Assembly (NCBI RefSeq): GCF_014647495.1
Contig: NZ_BMPH01000009.1
Location: 108,985-172,984, forward strand
DNA: 64,000 nt
Source: Glutamicibacter protophormiae
GTDB lineage: Bacteria > Actinomycetota > Actinomycetes > Actinomycetales > Micrococcaceae
Direction: 5' to 3'
Shown: positions 9,189 to 19,104 of the stretch, in pieces
How the letters are laid out: each line of letters begins with the position of its first letter
How positions within the stretch are numbered: position 1 is the first letter of the stretch
The notes under the pieces: generated by a model
What the model saw: only the letters and a program-made list of their open reading frames with translations
Database searches by the model: none
Told to the model about the DNA's origin: nothing
Made by a program: the position numbers and the translations under genes

Positions 9189-9944
9189 TTGACCGATAAT
9201 CCATTCGCGGACATCGTCCTGGACGGCTCGCTGCTCCTTGCGGCCCCGGTGGCGCTGCTGGCAGGACTGGTCTCCTTCCTCTCTCCCTGCGTGCTCCCGC
9301 TGGTTCCCGGCTATCTGGGTTACGTCACCGGCCTGACCGGTGCAGACCTGAAGGACCACCGTCGCGGACGCGTACTGGCAGGTGTGCTGCTGTTCGTCTT
9401 GGGCTTCTCGGTGGTCTTCATCGCCGCCGGAGTGCTGTTCAGCCAGGCCACTGCATGGTTGCGTTTCAACGGCGGTTGGGTCACCCAGATCCTGGGCCTG
9501 GTGGTGATATTCATGGGCGTCGTGTTCATGGGTGGATTCTCCTTCATGCAGCGGGACCGCAAGATCCACCGCAAGCCGCCGGCAGGATTGTGGGGCGCCC
9601 CGGTGCTGGGTCTGACCTTCGGCCTGGGCTGGGCGCCGTGTATCGGCCCGACGCTGAGTGCCGTGCTGATCATGTCCACCGGCGTGGATGCGAATGTGGG
9701 TCGCGGTACGCTGCTGACCCTGTTCTACTGCTTGGGCCTGGGCCTTCCGTTCATCCTGATCGCGCTGGGGCTCCAGCGCGGCATGCAGGCATTGAACTTC
9801 TTCCGCCGCTATCAGCTGCTGATCATGCGGCTGGGCGGGGGACTCCTGATTCTTTTGGGTCTTGTCATGGTTACCGGCCTGTGGGGCACCTGGGTAACTG
9901 AACTGCAAAACTGGTTTGCCAATGAAGTGAGGTTGCCAATCTAA
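9189..9944 (+). CDS. ccdA: Cytochrome c biogenesis protein CcdA
   Basis: Polytopic membrane protein that carries reductant from cytosolic thioredoxin across the membrane to the TlpA/ResA-type lipoprotein. It has 251 residues and about six transmembrane helices. The two redox cysteines sit in the signatures SFLSPCVLPLVPGYLGYVTG (Cys34) and LGWAPCIGPTLSAVL (Cys151), as expected for the DsbD/CcdA family. The start is TTG 9189 with GAG just upstream, 8 nt after the previous stop. Its TAA overlaps the resB ATG (TAATG), which points to translational coupling. Confidence 0.95.
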   Translation: MTDNPFADIVLDGSLLLAAPVALLAGLVSFLSPCVLPLVPGYLGYVTGLTGADLKDHRRGRVLAGVLLFVLGFSVVFIAAGVLFSQATAWLRFNGGWVTQILGLVVIFMGVVFMGGFSFMQRDRKIHRKPPAGLWGAPVLGLTFGLGWAPCIGPTLSAVLIMSTGVDANVGRGTLLTLFYCLGLGLPFILIALGLQRGMQALNFFRRYQLLIMRLGGGLLILLGLVMVTGLWGTWVTELQNWFANEVRLPI

Positions 9945-11572
9945 TGGCGAAGAACAAGCAGAAAGCCAAGAACCGGGGCGATGCCCCGGCCCTTGGCTTT
10001 GTCGGATTCCTGCGGTGGATTTGGACCCAGTTGACGTCGATGCCGACGGCGCTGTTCCTGCTGCTGATGCTGGCGGTCGCCGCCGTGCCGGGATCGATTT
10101 TCCCCCAGCGGTCGGTGAACCCCGAACTCGTCACCCAGTACCTGGACCAGCATCCGGTGGCCGGGCCGTGGCTCGACCGCTTCCAGATGTTCGAGGTGTA
10201 CTCCTCGGCGTGGTTCTCCGCCATCTACATCCTGTTGTTCATCTCGCTGGTAGGGTGCATCACCCCGCGCATCAAGAAACATGCAAAGGCCCTGCGCACC
10301 CCTCCTCCGCGCACCCCGGCCAAGCTGGAACGGCTGCCGCAGTACCACTCCATGGAGGTCATGGAGGACCAGCCGGACACCCCAACCGACGACCAGCTGA
10401 TCGACGATGCCTACAAGATCCTGAAGAAGCGCGGCTACCGCGTGGAACGCCGCGATGACGCAACCGGCCGCTCGGTATCCGCTGAACGCGGTTACACCCG
10501 CGAGATCGGCAACCTGCTCTTCCACATCTCGTTGCTGGGCATCCTCGCGACGGCCGGCCTCGGCCAGGCCTACGGCTACGGCGGCCAGCGTGTGGTTGTC
10601 GAAGGCGAGACCTTCGTGAACTCGCTGGTCTCCTACGACTCGTTCAGCCCCGGCAGCAACTTCTCCGCCGACAACCTCCAGGGCTACTCGGTGAAGCTGG
10701 ACAAGTTCGACATCCTCTTCGACCGCGATTCCAAGGACTACTTCGGCCAGCCGCTGGACTTCACCGCCCACGTGCAGGTCCGCGAAAATCCCGACGCCGA
10801 GCCGGTCAAGCAGGAACTGAAGGTCAACCACCCGCTGCGCATCGACGGGGCGGACGTCTATCTGGTGGGCAATGGCTACGCGCCGGTGGTCACCGTGCGC
10901 GACGGCGAAGGCAACGTGTCCTATTCCGGACCGCTGGTGTCCGTCCCCCAGGACTCCGTGTACACCTCCCTGATGGTCATCAAGGTTCCCGACGCCAAGC
11001 CCGAGCAGCTCGGTTTCCAGGGATTCCTGCTGCCTACTGCCCTGGTGGGCGAGGACAACGTGGCATTCTCCGGCGACCCGAACGCCATCAACCCGCAGCT
11101 GCAGCTGAACTCCTACTACGGCGATCTGGGGCTGAACTCCGGCGAACCGCAGAACGTGTACGTGCTGGACACCGAGAAGATGACGGAGCTGAACAGCCGG
11201 AACCTCGATGCCGGAGGCATCGTGCTCGGTGCGGGGGACACCTACGAGCTGCCCGACAACTTGGGCAGCATCACCTTCGACGACCTCAAGCGCTATATTG
11301 CACTGGACGTGAACTACGATCCAGGCAAGTGGCCGATCGCGATCTTCTCCGGGCTGGCGTTGCTGGGCTTGATCATTTCGATGTTCACCCCCCGCCGCCG
11401 CGTATGGGTGAAGCTCAAGAATGAGGATGGCAGGCGTAGTATCGAATACGCGCTCTTGGCCCGTGGTGAGGATCCGAGACTTGAACGTGAATCCGACGAA
11501 TTGCAGAAAATCTTCGATAAGGCTTGGCCACTGGCAAGCCAGGAACAGGACCTAGGAGCCGTAAATGGGTAG
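9944..11572 (+). CDS. resB: Cytochrome c biogenesis protein ResB
   Basis: One half of the System II cytochrome c synthase, which with CcsB delivers haem to apocytochrome and forms the thioether bonds outside the membrane. The 542 residues have three N-terminal transmembrane segments (around LFLLLMLAVAAVPGSIFPQR, FSAIYILLFISLVGCITPRI and LLFHISLLGILATAGLGQAY), a long extracytoplasmic domain of about 300 residues, and a C-terminal helix PIAIFSGLALLGLIISMF followed by a basic cytosolic tail. Its ATG overlaps the ccdA stop, and its 3' end overlaps ccsB by 8 nt. Confidence 0.95.
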   Translation: MAKNKQKAKNRGDAPALGFVGFLRWIWTQLTSMPTALFLLLMLAVAAVPGSIFPQRSVNPELVTQYLDQHPVAGPWLDRFQMFEVYSSAWFSAIYILLFISLVGCITPRIKKHAKALRTPPPRTPAKLERLPQYHSMEVMEDQPDTPTDDQLIDDAYKILKKRGYRVERRDDATGRSVSAERGYTREIGNLLFHISLLGILATAGLGQAYGYGGQRVVVEGETFVNSLVSYDSFSPGSNFSADNLQGYSVKLDKFDILFDRDSKDYFGQPLDFTAHVQVRENPDAEPVKQELKVNHPLRIDGADVYLVGNGYAPVVTVRDGEGNVSYSGPLVSVPQDSVYTSLMVIKVPDAKPEQLGFQGFLLPTALVGEDNVAFSGDPNAINPQLQLNSYYGDLGLNSGEPQNVYVLDTEKMTELNSRNLDAGGIVLGAGDTYELPDNLGSITFDDLKRYIALDVNYDPGKWPIAIFSGLALLGLIISMFTPRRRVWVKLKNEDGRRSIEYALLARGEDPRLERESDELQKIFDKAWPLASQEQDLGAVNG

Positions 11573-12626
11573 CAACGCTGCACTCGAGCCAATCAACGAA
11601 ACGCTGGGTGTCTACAGCCAGCTGTTCATGTTGCTGGCAGCCATGGTCTACATGGTCGTCTTCATCTTCTTCGCGCTGGATCTGGCCAAGACGAACAAGT
11701 CCATCAGCGAGATGGACGCCGCCGCGCTGAAGGAAGACGAGAAACTTCTGGTCTCCGCCGGCGCCGTGGCACGCCCCGGCCGAGGACGCCGCGGCGAAGA
11801 CAGCCGTGCCGACAACGTCGGCGAGCACATCGTGACCGACAAGATGGAGTACACCAAGCTCTCATCGAGCCGCAAGATGGCCCGCATCGCCGTGGTCCTG
11901 ATGTGCTTGGCCACCGCGTTGCACGGCTTCGCGGTCTTCGCCCGCGCCTTTGCAGCGAACCGCGTGCCGTGGGGCAACATGTACGAATTCATGTCCACCG
12001 GTGCCCTGGTGGTGTCCGTGGTGTACTTGGTCGCGTTGTTCTTCAAGGACCTGCGCTTCATGGGCAGCTTCATCTCCGGCCTGGTAACCCTGATGCTCTG
12101 CGGCGCCACTATCGGATTCCCGACCCCGGTCGGCCACCTGGTTCCGGCCTTGCAGTCGCCGTGGATCGTGATCCACGTGTCCATCGCCGTCTTCGCCTCG
12201 GCGCTGTTTGCCATCAGCTTCGCCATGAACGTCCTGCAGCTCATGCAGCATGCACGTATGAAGCGCATTGCCGAGGGCCAGCCTGACAAGATGCCGTTCA
12301 TGCGCGTAGTGCCGGGCGCCGGCGCCCTGGAGAACTTCGCCTACCGGTTGAACACCATCGGCTTTGCCATGTGGACCTTCACCGTGATCGCCGGTGCGAT
12401 CTGGGCTGAAGCAGCCTGGGGCCGCTACTGGGGCTGGGATCCGAAGGAAGTCTGGTCGTTCGTGATCTGGGTTGTCTACGCAGGCTACCTCCACGCCCGC
12501 GCCACCGGCGGTTGGACCGGCCCGCGCTCGGCATGGTTGTCGATCATCGGCTTCCTGTGCGTGGTCTTCAACTTCACCATCGTGAACATCTTCTTCAACG
12601 GCCTGCACTCCTACGCCGGCGTCTAA
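11565..12626 (+). CDS. ccsB: Cytochrome c biogenesis protein CcsB (CcsA/ResC)
   Basis: Haem-handling partner of ResB. The 353 residues have about eight transmembrane helices, the haem-binding tryptophan-rich motif WGRYWGWDPKEVWSF in the C-terminal third, and conserved histidines in the flanking helices (LHGFAVFAR, IVIHVSIAVF, YLHARATGG). An insert of about 60 basic/acidic residues (58-100) sits between the first and second helices, as in other actinobacterial CcsB proteins. It starts inside the end of resB and closes the operon, which ends at a T-tailed hairpin. Confidence 0.95.
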   Translation: MGSNAALEPINETLGVYSQLFMLLAAMVYMVVFIFFALDLAKTNKSISEMDAAALKEDEKLLVSAGAVARPGRGRRGEDSRADNVGEHIVTDKMEYTKLSSSRKMARIAVVLMCLATALHGFAVFARAFAANRVPWGNMYEFMSTGALVVSVVYLVALFFKDLRFMGSFISGLVTLMLCGATIGFPTPVGHLVPALQSPWIVIHVSIAVFASALFAISFAMNVLQLMQHARMKRIAEGQPDKMPFMRVVPGAGALENFAYRLNTIGFAMWTFTVIAGAIWAEAAWGRYWGWDPKEVWSFVIWVVYAGYLHARATGGWTGPRSAWLSIIGFLCVVFNFTIVNIFFNGLHSYAGV

Positions 12627-12640
12627 ACGCCGCAACGGCA

Positions 12641-12687
12641 AAAAGGATCCGGCGGCCCACCATTGGTGGGCCGCCGGATCCTTTTTT
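12641..12687 (+). terminator. Rho-independent terminator of the cytochrome c operon
   Basis: The arms at 12641-12660 and 12666-12685 pair perfectly over 20 bp around CATTG, followed by a T-run to 12687. This is one of the few hairpins here with a classical U-tract. Confidence 0.9.
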
Positions 12688-12790
12688 GGCGCCTGTTCCA
12701 GCGCCGGCCGGGACAACCCGCAAGAGCCGGGACCGGCGGGCACCGCGGCACGACCCGGTGCCCGGGCAGGCAAGGTCCTTCCTGGACCGT

Positions 12791-13171
12791 CTACACCGAC
12801 AAGCTGGCTGAGGCAAGAAGCAGGACGAACCCCAAAACGGCACAGGCCCATGGCTTCCACCGCCAGGACACGGAATCGGTGATGTCCTTGTGCTCGCCCG
12901 GGGGAAGGGAAGACGCCAGCTTCAGGGATATCACGCTGCAGTCCAGTGTGGCGATGGAAATGTAGGTGGCAACTGCCATGAGTGTTTGTCCTGCACCAGG
13001 CGAAGACACGCCGGCAATACTGCCTGCCAGGACGATCAGAACACCAGCTCCCAGCGACAGCATGGCCGCAATGAGCAACCAGGTAATACCGCAATGAGCA
13101 TCCAGGTAATACCCCTGAATATGGAGGCGGATTCGTTCTTCTGCATCAGTTGTCCTCATATCAATAACCAC
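12791..13171 (-). CDS. Small predicted membrane protein, function unknown
   Basis: About 126 residues with three hydrophobic segments (ITWLLIAAMLSLGAGVLIVL, TLMAVATYISIATLDCSVIS and WACAVLGFVLLLASASLSV). I favour the GTG ending at 13171, which follows AAGAGG with 8-nt spacing. The ATG ending at 13159 lies too far from that site and would be 122 residues. An open upstream extension to 13318 looks non-coding. I recognise no family. It stands alone between convergent hairpins, and its G+C and codon use are slightly less biased than those of its neighbours. Confidence 0.5.
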   Translation of the reverse strand: MVIDMRTTDAEERIRLHIQGYYLDAHCGITWLLIAAMLSLGAGVLIVLAGSIAGVSSPGAGQTLMAVATYISIATLDCSVISLKLASSLPPGEHKDITDSVSWRWKPWACAVLGFVLLLASASLSV

Positions 13172-13320
13172 CGTGGGCGCCTCTTGCCAGCGCGGAGCCT
13201 CCTGGGAAGGCGGCACGGTGCGTCCTGTTGCTGGCCGACCCGGATTCTGATCGCCTGCCGTAGCGCCGAAAGCGGGGAGATGGGTGTCCCGAATCGCCGC
13301 GGCGGGGAAGATAAACAAAA

Positions 13321-13346
13321 CCCCCGCCAGCTGTACTGGCGAGGGA
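13321..13346. terminator. Possible short hairpin between two leftward membrane-protein genes
   Basis: CCCCCGCCAG and CTGGCGAGGG pair around CTGTA with one mismatch, in the gap between the gene ending at 13384 and the unknown membrane protein. It would end leftward transcription from 13836. The evidence is the structure only. Confidence 0.35.
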
Positions 13347-13383
13347 GAAGGCGCTGACGGCTGCCGGTAGCGCAGCGCCGATG

Positions 13384-13836
13384 CTAGCTATCGGGAGTGG
13401 CGGTGCCGTTTCCGTCTGACTTGTTCTTCTGGTCCTTGGCTTCCTTGGCTTCCTTGGCTTCCTTGGCTTCCTTGGAAGGGCGGTCCGTAGACTGGTTCTT
13501 TTTCTGCTCGGCTTCGCGGCGCTTGAGTTCTTCCTCACGTGCGGTCAGCTCCGCGTCGCGCTGCTGCTGGCGGCGCCACACCTCCAGCTGGCGCAGGAAG
13601 TCCTCGTCGTCATCGGGAGCCTTGGAACCCTGGACGGTGCTCGTCTCGGCGCTCAGCGGGCGGCCCAGCGTGAACCACAATGTGGCTCCGATCAGCGGTA
13701 GGAAGAGGATCACTGCAAACCAGGCAGGCTTGGGCAGCGAGCGTACCTGGTGTGCCTCGGAACGTGCGCATTCGATCAGGGTGTAGATCATCAGTGCAAC
13801 CGAAATCACTGCGGCGAGAATTATGAAGCGGACCAT
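13384..13836 (-). CDS. PLDc_N-domain membrane protein with KEA-repeat tail
   Basis: 150 residues. The first 65 form the PLDc_N module: a transmembrane helix IILAAVISVALMIYTLIECA and a second hairpin-like segment AWFAVILFLPLIGATLWFTL ending GRP. Such modules occur in phospholipase D/cardiolipin synthases and as stand-alone short proteins of unknown role. Residues 70-115 are a charged, probably coiled-coil stretch (RRQQQRDAELTAREEELKRR), and near the C-terminus KEA is repeated four times from a 9-bp DNA repeat. It is divergent from the DUF4229 gene. Confidence 0.78.
   Translation of the reverse strand: MVRFIILAAVISVALMIYTLIECARSEAHQVRSLPKPAWFAVILFLPLIGATLWFTLGRPLSAETSTVQGSKAPDDDEDFLRQLEVWRRQQQRDAELTAREEELKRREAEQKKNQSTDRPSKEAKEAKEAKEAKDQKNKSDGNGTATPDS
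13434..13475 (-). repeat. 9-bp tandem repeat coding for Lys-Glu-Ala
   Basis: CCTTGGCTT is repeated more than four times in a row within the reading frame of the PLDc_N protein, giving KEAKEAKEAKEAK. Copy number can change by slippage in steps of three codons without breaking the frame. Confidence 0.85.
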
Positions 13837-13889
13837 GACTCCAGTCTAGTGACAATTTTCTTCACAGGTTCATCGGTAAACTTTAAACT

Positions 13890-14180
13890 ATGCAGCTTCT
13901 GAAATATACCGTGCTTCGACTGGGAATTTTCCTGGTCGTTTTCCTGGGCCTCTGGTGGGGTCTGAAATGGCCGATCTTTGTGGCGGGCCTTGTCGGCCTG
14001 GTGATTGCCTTCGCGGTGTCCTACTTGTTCTTCAACAACCTGCGCCTGCGCGCCAACCAGGATGTGGGCAAGGCGTTCAACAAGACAACCGCCAGCAAGT
14101 CCGAAAAGCAGTTGGCCGACGAGGCCGCTGAGGATTCCTACGACGAATCACAGCGCCGCCCTCAGGATCCAACCGCGTAA
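13890..14180 (+). CDS. DUF4229 family small membrane protein
   Basis: 96 residues with two transmembrane segments (YTVLRLGIFLVVFLGLWWGL and IFVAGLVGLVIAFAVSYLFF) and a charged cytosolic tail, the layout of DUF4229. This family is regularly found beside menA in actinobacteria, as here, where it is convergent with menA across a hairpin. A role near menaquinone or membrane metabolism is suggested only by that association. Confidence 0.8.
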   Translation: MQLLKYTVLRLGIFLVVFLGLWWGLKWPIFVAGLVGLVIAFAVSYLFFNNLRLRANQDVGKAFNKTTASKSEKQLADEAAEDSYDESQRRPQDPTA

Positions 14181-14223
14181 TCCGGCACCGCGTCATCCGA
14201 CGCCGGACCGTTGGGGAAAATGA

Positions 14224-14263
14224 CAACGCTCCATCCGCCAGGAAGCTGGCGGATGGAGCGTTG
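14224..14263. terminator. 18-bp perfect convergent hairpin between DUF4229 gene and menA
   Basis: The arms at 14224-14241 and 14246-14263 are perfectly complementary around GAAG, followed on the plus strand by AATTTT. It sits between convergent genes and likely ends both. Confidence 0.8.
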
Positions 14264-14287
14264 AATTTTAAGCGGAGGCTGCCGCGC

Positions 14288-15175
14288 TCAGCGAAGCCAC
14301 ATGGGAACCAGGATGGCGCCGGCGAAGAGCACGGCGTAGACCATGTTCACGATGCCGGTCTGCTTGAGCACGATCACCAGCTTGGACAGCTCGGCCTGGC
14401 GCAGCATGGTCAGGCTGGGCGCCGCCGCCGGCAGGAACGTGACGAGGACCAGCCACATCCACGGGAAGGTACCGGTCACCAGCAACGGCAGCAGGATCGC
14501 CACTGCGAGCATCAGCACGTAGGCCAATCGGGCGTTGTGCTCGCCCAGGCGCACCGCGAGGGTGATCTTGCCAACCTCGGTGTCCGTGGGGATGTCGCGC
14601 ACGTTGTTGGCCATCAGCAACGCGCAGCCGATCAGGCCGGTGCCCACCGCGCCGAGCAGCGCCGTCAGGGTGAACGTGCCGCTCTGGGTGAAGGCAGTGC
14701 CCAAGGTGGCCACCAGGCCGAAGAAGATGAACACGTAGACATCGCCCCAGCCGCGGTAGCCGTAGGGGTTCTTGCCGCCGGTGTAGCCCCAGGCGGCGAA
14801 GATCGCTGCGACGCCGATCAGCAGCAGCGGCCAGGCCTGGGAAAGGACCACCAGGACCAGACCCAGCACGGCGGCCAGGCCGAAGCAGGCGAAGGCCGCG
14901 TTGCGCACGTTCTTCGGCTCGGTCAGCTTCGAGCCGGTCAGCCGCAGCGGACCGACGCGCTCGTCATCCGTGCCGCGGATGCCGTCGGAGTAGTCGTTGG
15001 AGTAGTTCACGCCGATCTGCAGCAGCAGCCCGACGCACAGCGCCAAAAGGAAGCGGAACCAGTGGAAGAGACCGGTTTCGCCCACTGCTGCGGCTGTTCC
15101 GATGACGACCGGGGCAATGACGATGGGAAGGGTGCGCAGGCGCGCGCCGGCAACCCATTGGGAAAGTGTGGCCAC
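14288..15175 (-). CDS. menA: 1,4-dihydroxy-2-naphthoate polyprenyltransferase
   Basis: Integral-membrane prenyltransferase that joins DHNA to a polyprenyl diphosphate to make demethylmenaquinone. The 295 residues contain eight or so helices, the Asp-rich substrate motif NYSNDYSDGIRGTDDER near residue 55 and a second one around NNVRDIPTDTEVGK. The GTG start ending at 15175 follows AAAGGA. It is the last gene of a menB-menE-menA unit. The prenyl donor could come from the synthase at 62764-63861. Confidence 0.95.
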   Translation of the reverse strand: MATLSQWVAGARLRTLPIVIAPVVIGTAAAVGETGLFHWFRFLLALCVGLLLQIGVNYSNDYSDGIRGTDDERVGPLRLTGSKLTEPKNVRNAAFACFGLAAVLGLVLVVLSQAWPLLLIGVAAIFAAWGYTGGKNPYGYRGWGDVYVFIFFGLVATLGTAFTQSGTFTLTALLGAVGTGLIGCALLMANNVRDIPTDTEVGKITLAVRLGEHNARLAYVLMLAVAILLPLLVTGTFPWMWLVLVTFLPAAAPSLTMLRQAELSKLVIVLKQTGIVNMVYAVLFAGAILVPMWLR

Positions 15176-15253
15176 TTTCAGTCCTTTCGGGCGAACACAA
15201 AAATCCGTACCCTCTAGTTTCCCGCGAATCGGCGGGCAAGGCGAATCGGGCGG

Positions 15254-16381
15254 CTAGCGGGCATCGGCCAGCCGGGCCGCGACCAGCCGGCGATCGAACT
15301 TCCCGTTGGCCAGCAGCGGCAGTCCCTGCGGGTAGTGCAGCACATATTTCGGCACCGCTTCCTTGCCCAGGGTGCGGCGCACCGCCTCGAAGGCGTCCTC
15401 GGTCCGGGTAGGCCCTGAATAGGCCAATCCCACGGCCTGGCCCCACTGGGCGTCCGGCACGGCGACCACCAGCGCCTGCGTGAAGAACTCCTCCAGCAGG
15501 CCCTCGATCTTGGCTGCGGAGAGTTTCACCCCGCCGGTGTTGATCACGTCGTCGATGCGACCCTCGATGCGCAGCCGGGAGCCGTCCACGCTGCCCAGAT
15601 CGTCGGTCAGGTACCAGCGTTGCCCGTCGTGCTCCACGAAGTGCTCGGCGGTGGCCTGCGGGTCGTTGGCGTAGCCGTCGGCCAGCATCGGCCCGGAGAC
15701 CAGGATGCGCCCATCCTGTTCGCGCAGCGCCACCCCGGGCAGGGCGGTGCCGTTGTAGACCAGGCCGCCGGAGGTCTCCGCCGAACCGTAGGTCTGGAAG
15801 ATCTTCAGCCCGTGGTGGCGGGCGCTGGCCAGCAGGTCCTTGCTGGCGCGCGCCCCGCCCAGCAGGATCGCATCGAAGCGCTTGAGCGCCGCGGCGGTCC
15901 GCGGGGTGGGGTGGTCCAGCAGGCGGGCCAGCTGGGTGGGAACCAGCGAGGTCAGCCGCCGGGCGTCCACCATCTGCTCCGCCGCCGCGGTGAAGTCCTC
16001 GGCGGAGAAGCTGCCGTTCTGTTTCATGATGACCGGCTTGGTGCCGGCGAACAGCGAACGGGTGAGCACGCTGAGCCCGGCGACGTAGTGCACCGGCAGG
16101 GCCAGCAGCCACTGCCCCTCGAAGCCCAGGAACTCGGCGGTGGCCTGCGCGCTGGAGGCCATCGCGGAGACGCTGAGCACCGTGCGCTTGGCGCGGCCGG
16201 TGGACCCGGAGGTGCGCACCACCACCATCGGCTCCTCGAAGCCGGAAAGCTGGGCCGGGTCCAGCCGGTTGAGGACCCAGCCCTCCGGGGCCTGCGGATC
16301 GGCCACGACCTCCACGGCCGGGCCGTCCTCGTTCACGGTGGCGGCCAGGGCCTCCAACAGTGCCAGATGTGGTGCGTCCAA
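15254..16381 (-). CDS. menE: o-Succinylbenzoate-CoA ligase
   Basis: Adenylate-forming enzyme that activates o-succinylbenzoate with CoA, the menaquinone step before MenB. The 375 residues are short for the ANL superfamily but normal for actinobacterial MenE. Signatures are the phosphate loop VVRTSGSTGRAKRT, the acceptor region FQTYGSAETSGG, the hinge YLTDDLG followed by IEGRIDDVINTGGVKLS, and the C-terminal catalytic lysine in LANGKFDRR. The TTG start ending at 16381 follows AGGAG at proper spacing. It sits 59 nt after menB. Confidence 0.93.
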   Translation of the reverse strand: MDAPHLALLEALAATVNEDGPAVEVVADPQAPEGWVLNRLDPAQLSGFEEPMVVVRTSGSTGRAKRTVLSVSAMASSAQATAEFLGFEGQWLLALPVHYVAGLSVLTRSLFAGTKPVIMKQNGSFSAEDFTAAAEQMVDARRLTSLVPTQLARLLDHPTPRTAAALKRFDAILLGGARASKDLLASARHHGLKIFQTYGSAETSGGLVYNGTALPGVALREQDGRILVSGPMLADGYANDPQATAEHFVEHDGQRWYLTDDLGSVDGSRLRIEGRIDDVINTGGVKLSAAKIEGLLEEFFTQALVVAVPDAQWGQAVGLAYSGPTRTEDAFEAVRRTLGKEAVPKYVLHYPQGLPLLANGKFDRRLVAARLADAR

Positions 16382-16440
16382 AGCCGTCTCCTAGCTCGGG
16401 GTCGATGGGTGGATCGGATAGGTGGTGGTGCGCTGCGCGG

Positions 16441-17403
<963 letters not shown>

Positions 17404-17486
17404 CCTATGAATGCTAGCCGTTTGCCGCGCGTTCTTCAGCACTTCGGCCGCCAGGCCAGCTTTGTTGCGCGTTCGGCGCAAACGAC

Positions 17487-17523
17487 GGCGGCGGTGCTGC
17501 CCCAACAGGGGAGCACCGCCGCC
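17487..17523 (-). terminator. 16-bp hairpin between MHS transporter and menB
   Basis: GGCGGCGGTGCT plus CCCC (17487-17503, one bulged G) pairs with 17508-17523 around AACA. It lies 18 nt past the leftward transporter stop and before menB, so it should separate the two units. Confidence 0.75.
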
Positions 17524-17540
17524 ATGGCCGGACAGTTCGC

Positions 17541-18977
17541 TCAGGCGCCCGACCGCGAGCTGTCGGCCGCCGGAGGCACCGCAGCCAGGATGCCGGTGTC
17601 GTGGGCATCCGGGATCTCGGTGCCGCGCAGCGAGGCCCCGGCGGTCTCCGGCATGAACTTGATGGCGATCAGGCCGATCACGCAGGAGGCCATCATGTAC
17701 ACGGCCGGGAACAGCAGGAACCCGGTGGAGTTGATGGCCGCCTCGTTGACCATGGCCGCGGTGCCGCCGAACAGCGCCGTGGCCACGTTGTAGGTGACGG
17801 CGAACCCCGCGAAGCGCACCTGCGAGGGGAACATCGCCGGGAACGTCGCGGTGATCGTTGCCAGCTGCGGGATGTACAGCAGGCCCAGCACCGCGAAGCC
17901 CACGATGGCCCAGGCGAAGGAGCGGCCCATGAGCCAGAACATCGGCAGGGCCAGGACGAACAGGCCGATCACCGAGAAGTACCACATGGGCTTGCGCCCG
18001 ATGCGGTCCGAGAGCGAGCCGGCAAACGGGATGACGGCCATCATGGCCACCTCGCCGATCAGGATGGTCGCCAGGGAAGCTGTCGAATCCAGGCCCAGCT
18101 GGGTTTCCAGGTAGGTCGGCATGTAGCTGAGCAGGGTGTAGTTCACCACGTTCAGCGCGATCACCAGCCCGCCCATGGTCAGGATCGGGCGCCAGTAGGC
18201 GGTGAACAGGTCCTTCAGGGAGCCGCCCTGCTCGGTTGCGCCGGATTCCTCCAGTTCCTGGAAGACCGGGGTGTCCTCCAGCTTGCTTCGCAGGTACAGG
18301 CCGATCAGGCCCATGGGCAGCGCCAGGAAGAACGGGATGCGCCAGCCGTAGGCCATCATGGCTTCCTCGCCCAGTCCCAGCTGCAGGAGCAGCATGACCG
18401 CGGTACCCAGCGCGAAACCGCCCAAGGTGCCGAATTCAAGGAAGGAGCCGAAGAACCCGCGCTTGCGGTCCGGGGCGTACTCGGCCATGAAGGTCGCTGC
18501 GCCGCCGTACTCGCCGCCGGTGGAGAATCCCTGGATCATGCGAAGCAGCACCAGCAGCACCGGGGCCAGCACGCCGACCATCTGATAGGTCGGCAGCACG
18601 CCGATCAGGAACGTCGCGCCGGACATCAAGAGGATGGTCAGGGCCAGGATCTTCTTGCGTCCGAGCTTGTCGCCCAGCGGACCCCAGACGAATCCGCCCA
18701 GGGGACGGACCAGGAAGGAGAGGGCGAAGGTGGCCAAGGCCATCACGGTGCCGCCTTCGGTGGGGAAGAAATGCGCGGTGATGTAGGTGACGGCGACCGC
18801 GTAAACGCCGTAGTCGAACCATTCGGTCATGTTGCCCATGGCCGAAGCGGCGGTGGCCTTGCGGACCTCCTTGCGCCCTTCCGCGGTGGACATGTCCGGC
18901 CCGATGTCCTTGGTCAGGTCCGGCGAGAATGACGAGTTATCCGTGTTGTCTTGTGGTTGGCTGTTTTCCGGTTGCAT
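17541..18977 (-). CDS. MFS metabolite:H+ symporter (MHS family, ProP-like)
   Basis: Twelve-helix major-facilitator transporter of 478 residues, started at the ATG ending at 18977 with GGAG upstream. MHS-family marks are MGNMTEWFDYGVYAVAVTY in helix 1, GDKLGRKKIL after helix 2, MIQGFSTGGEYGGAATFMAE in helix 4 and SDRIGRKPM in the middle loop. Family members carry proline/betaine, citrate, dicarboxylates or aromatic acids. The substrate here is unknown. It shares its 338-bp upstream region with the divergent thiolase operon, so uptake of a phenylacetate-like acid is conceivable but unproven. Confidence 0.88.
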   Translation of the reverse strand: MQPENSQPQDNTDNSSFSPDLTKDIGPDMSTAEGRKEVRKATAASAMGNMTEWFDYGVYAVAVTYITAHFFPTEGGTVMALATFALSFLVRPLGGFVWGPLGDKLGRKKILALTILLMSGATFLIGVLPTYQMVGVLAPVLLVLLRMIQGFSTGGEYGGAATFMAEYAPDRKRGFFGSFLEFGTLGGFALGTAVMLLLQLGLGEEAMMAYGWRIPFFLALPMGLIGLYLRSKLEDTPVFQELEESGATEQGGSLKDLFTAYWRPILTMGGLVIALNVVNYTLLSYMPTYLETQLGLDSTASLATILIGEVAMMAVIPFAGSLSDRIGRKPMWYFSVIGLFVLALPMFWLMGRSFAWAIVGFAVLGLLYIPQLATITATFPAMFPSQVRFAGFAVTYNVATALFGGTAAMVNEAAINSTGFLLFPAVYMMASCVIGLIAIKFMPETAGASLRGTEIPDAHDTGILAAVPPAADSSRSGA

Positions 18978-19104
18978 TACTGCTCCGATGCGTCTCAGCT
19001 TTCCGTCGACCGGATGCCCGGGCAGCCGCTGGAAAACTTTGGCGTCCCGGTTACGGTCCACGATCCGGGCAGGCCCGGAGTCGGTCAAGTAACCGAGGTT
19101 ACGC

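Noticed and set aside
13434..13475. Short regular repeats considered as a CRISPR array
   Set aside because: Units are 9 bp, contiguous without spacers and in frame inside a protein gene.
17404..17985. 194-codon upstream extension of menB
   Set aside because: It overlaps the transporter 3' end and the hairpin in a different frame. GTG at 17403 gives the expected MenB length.
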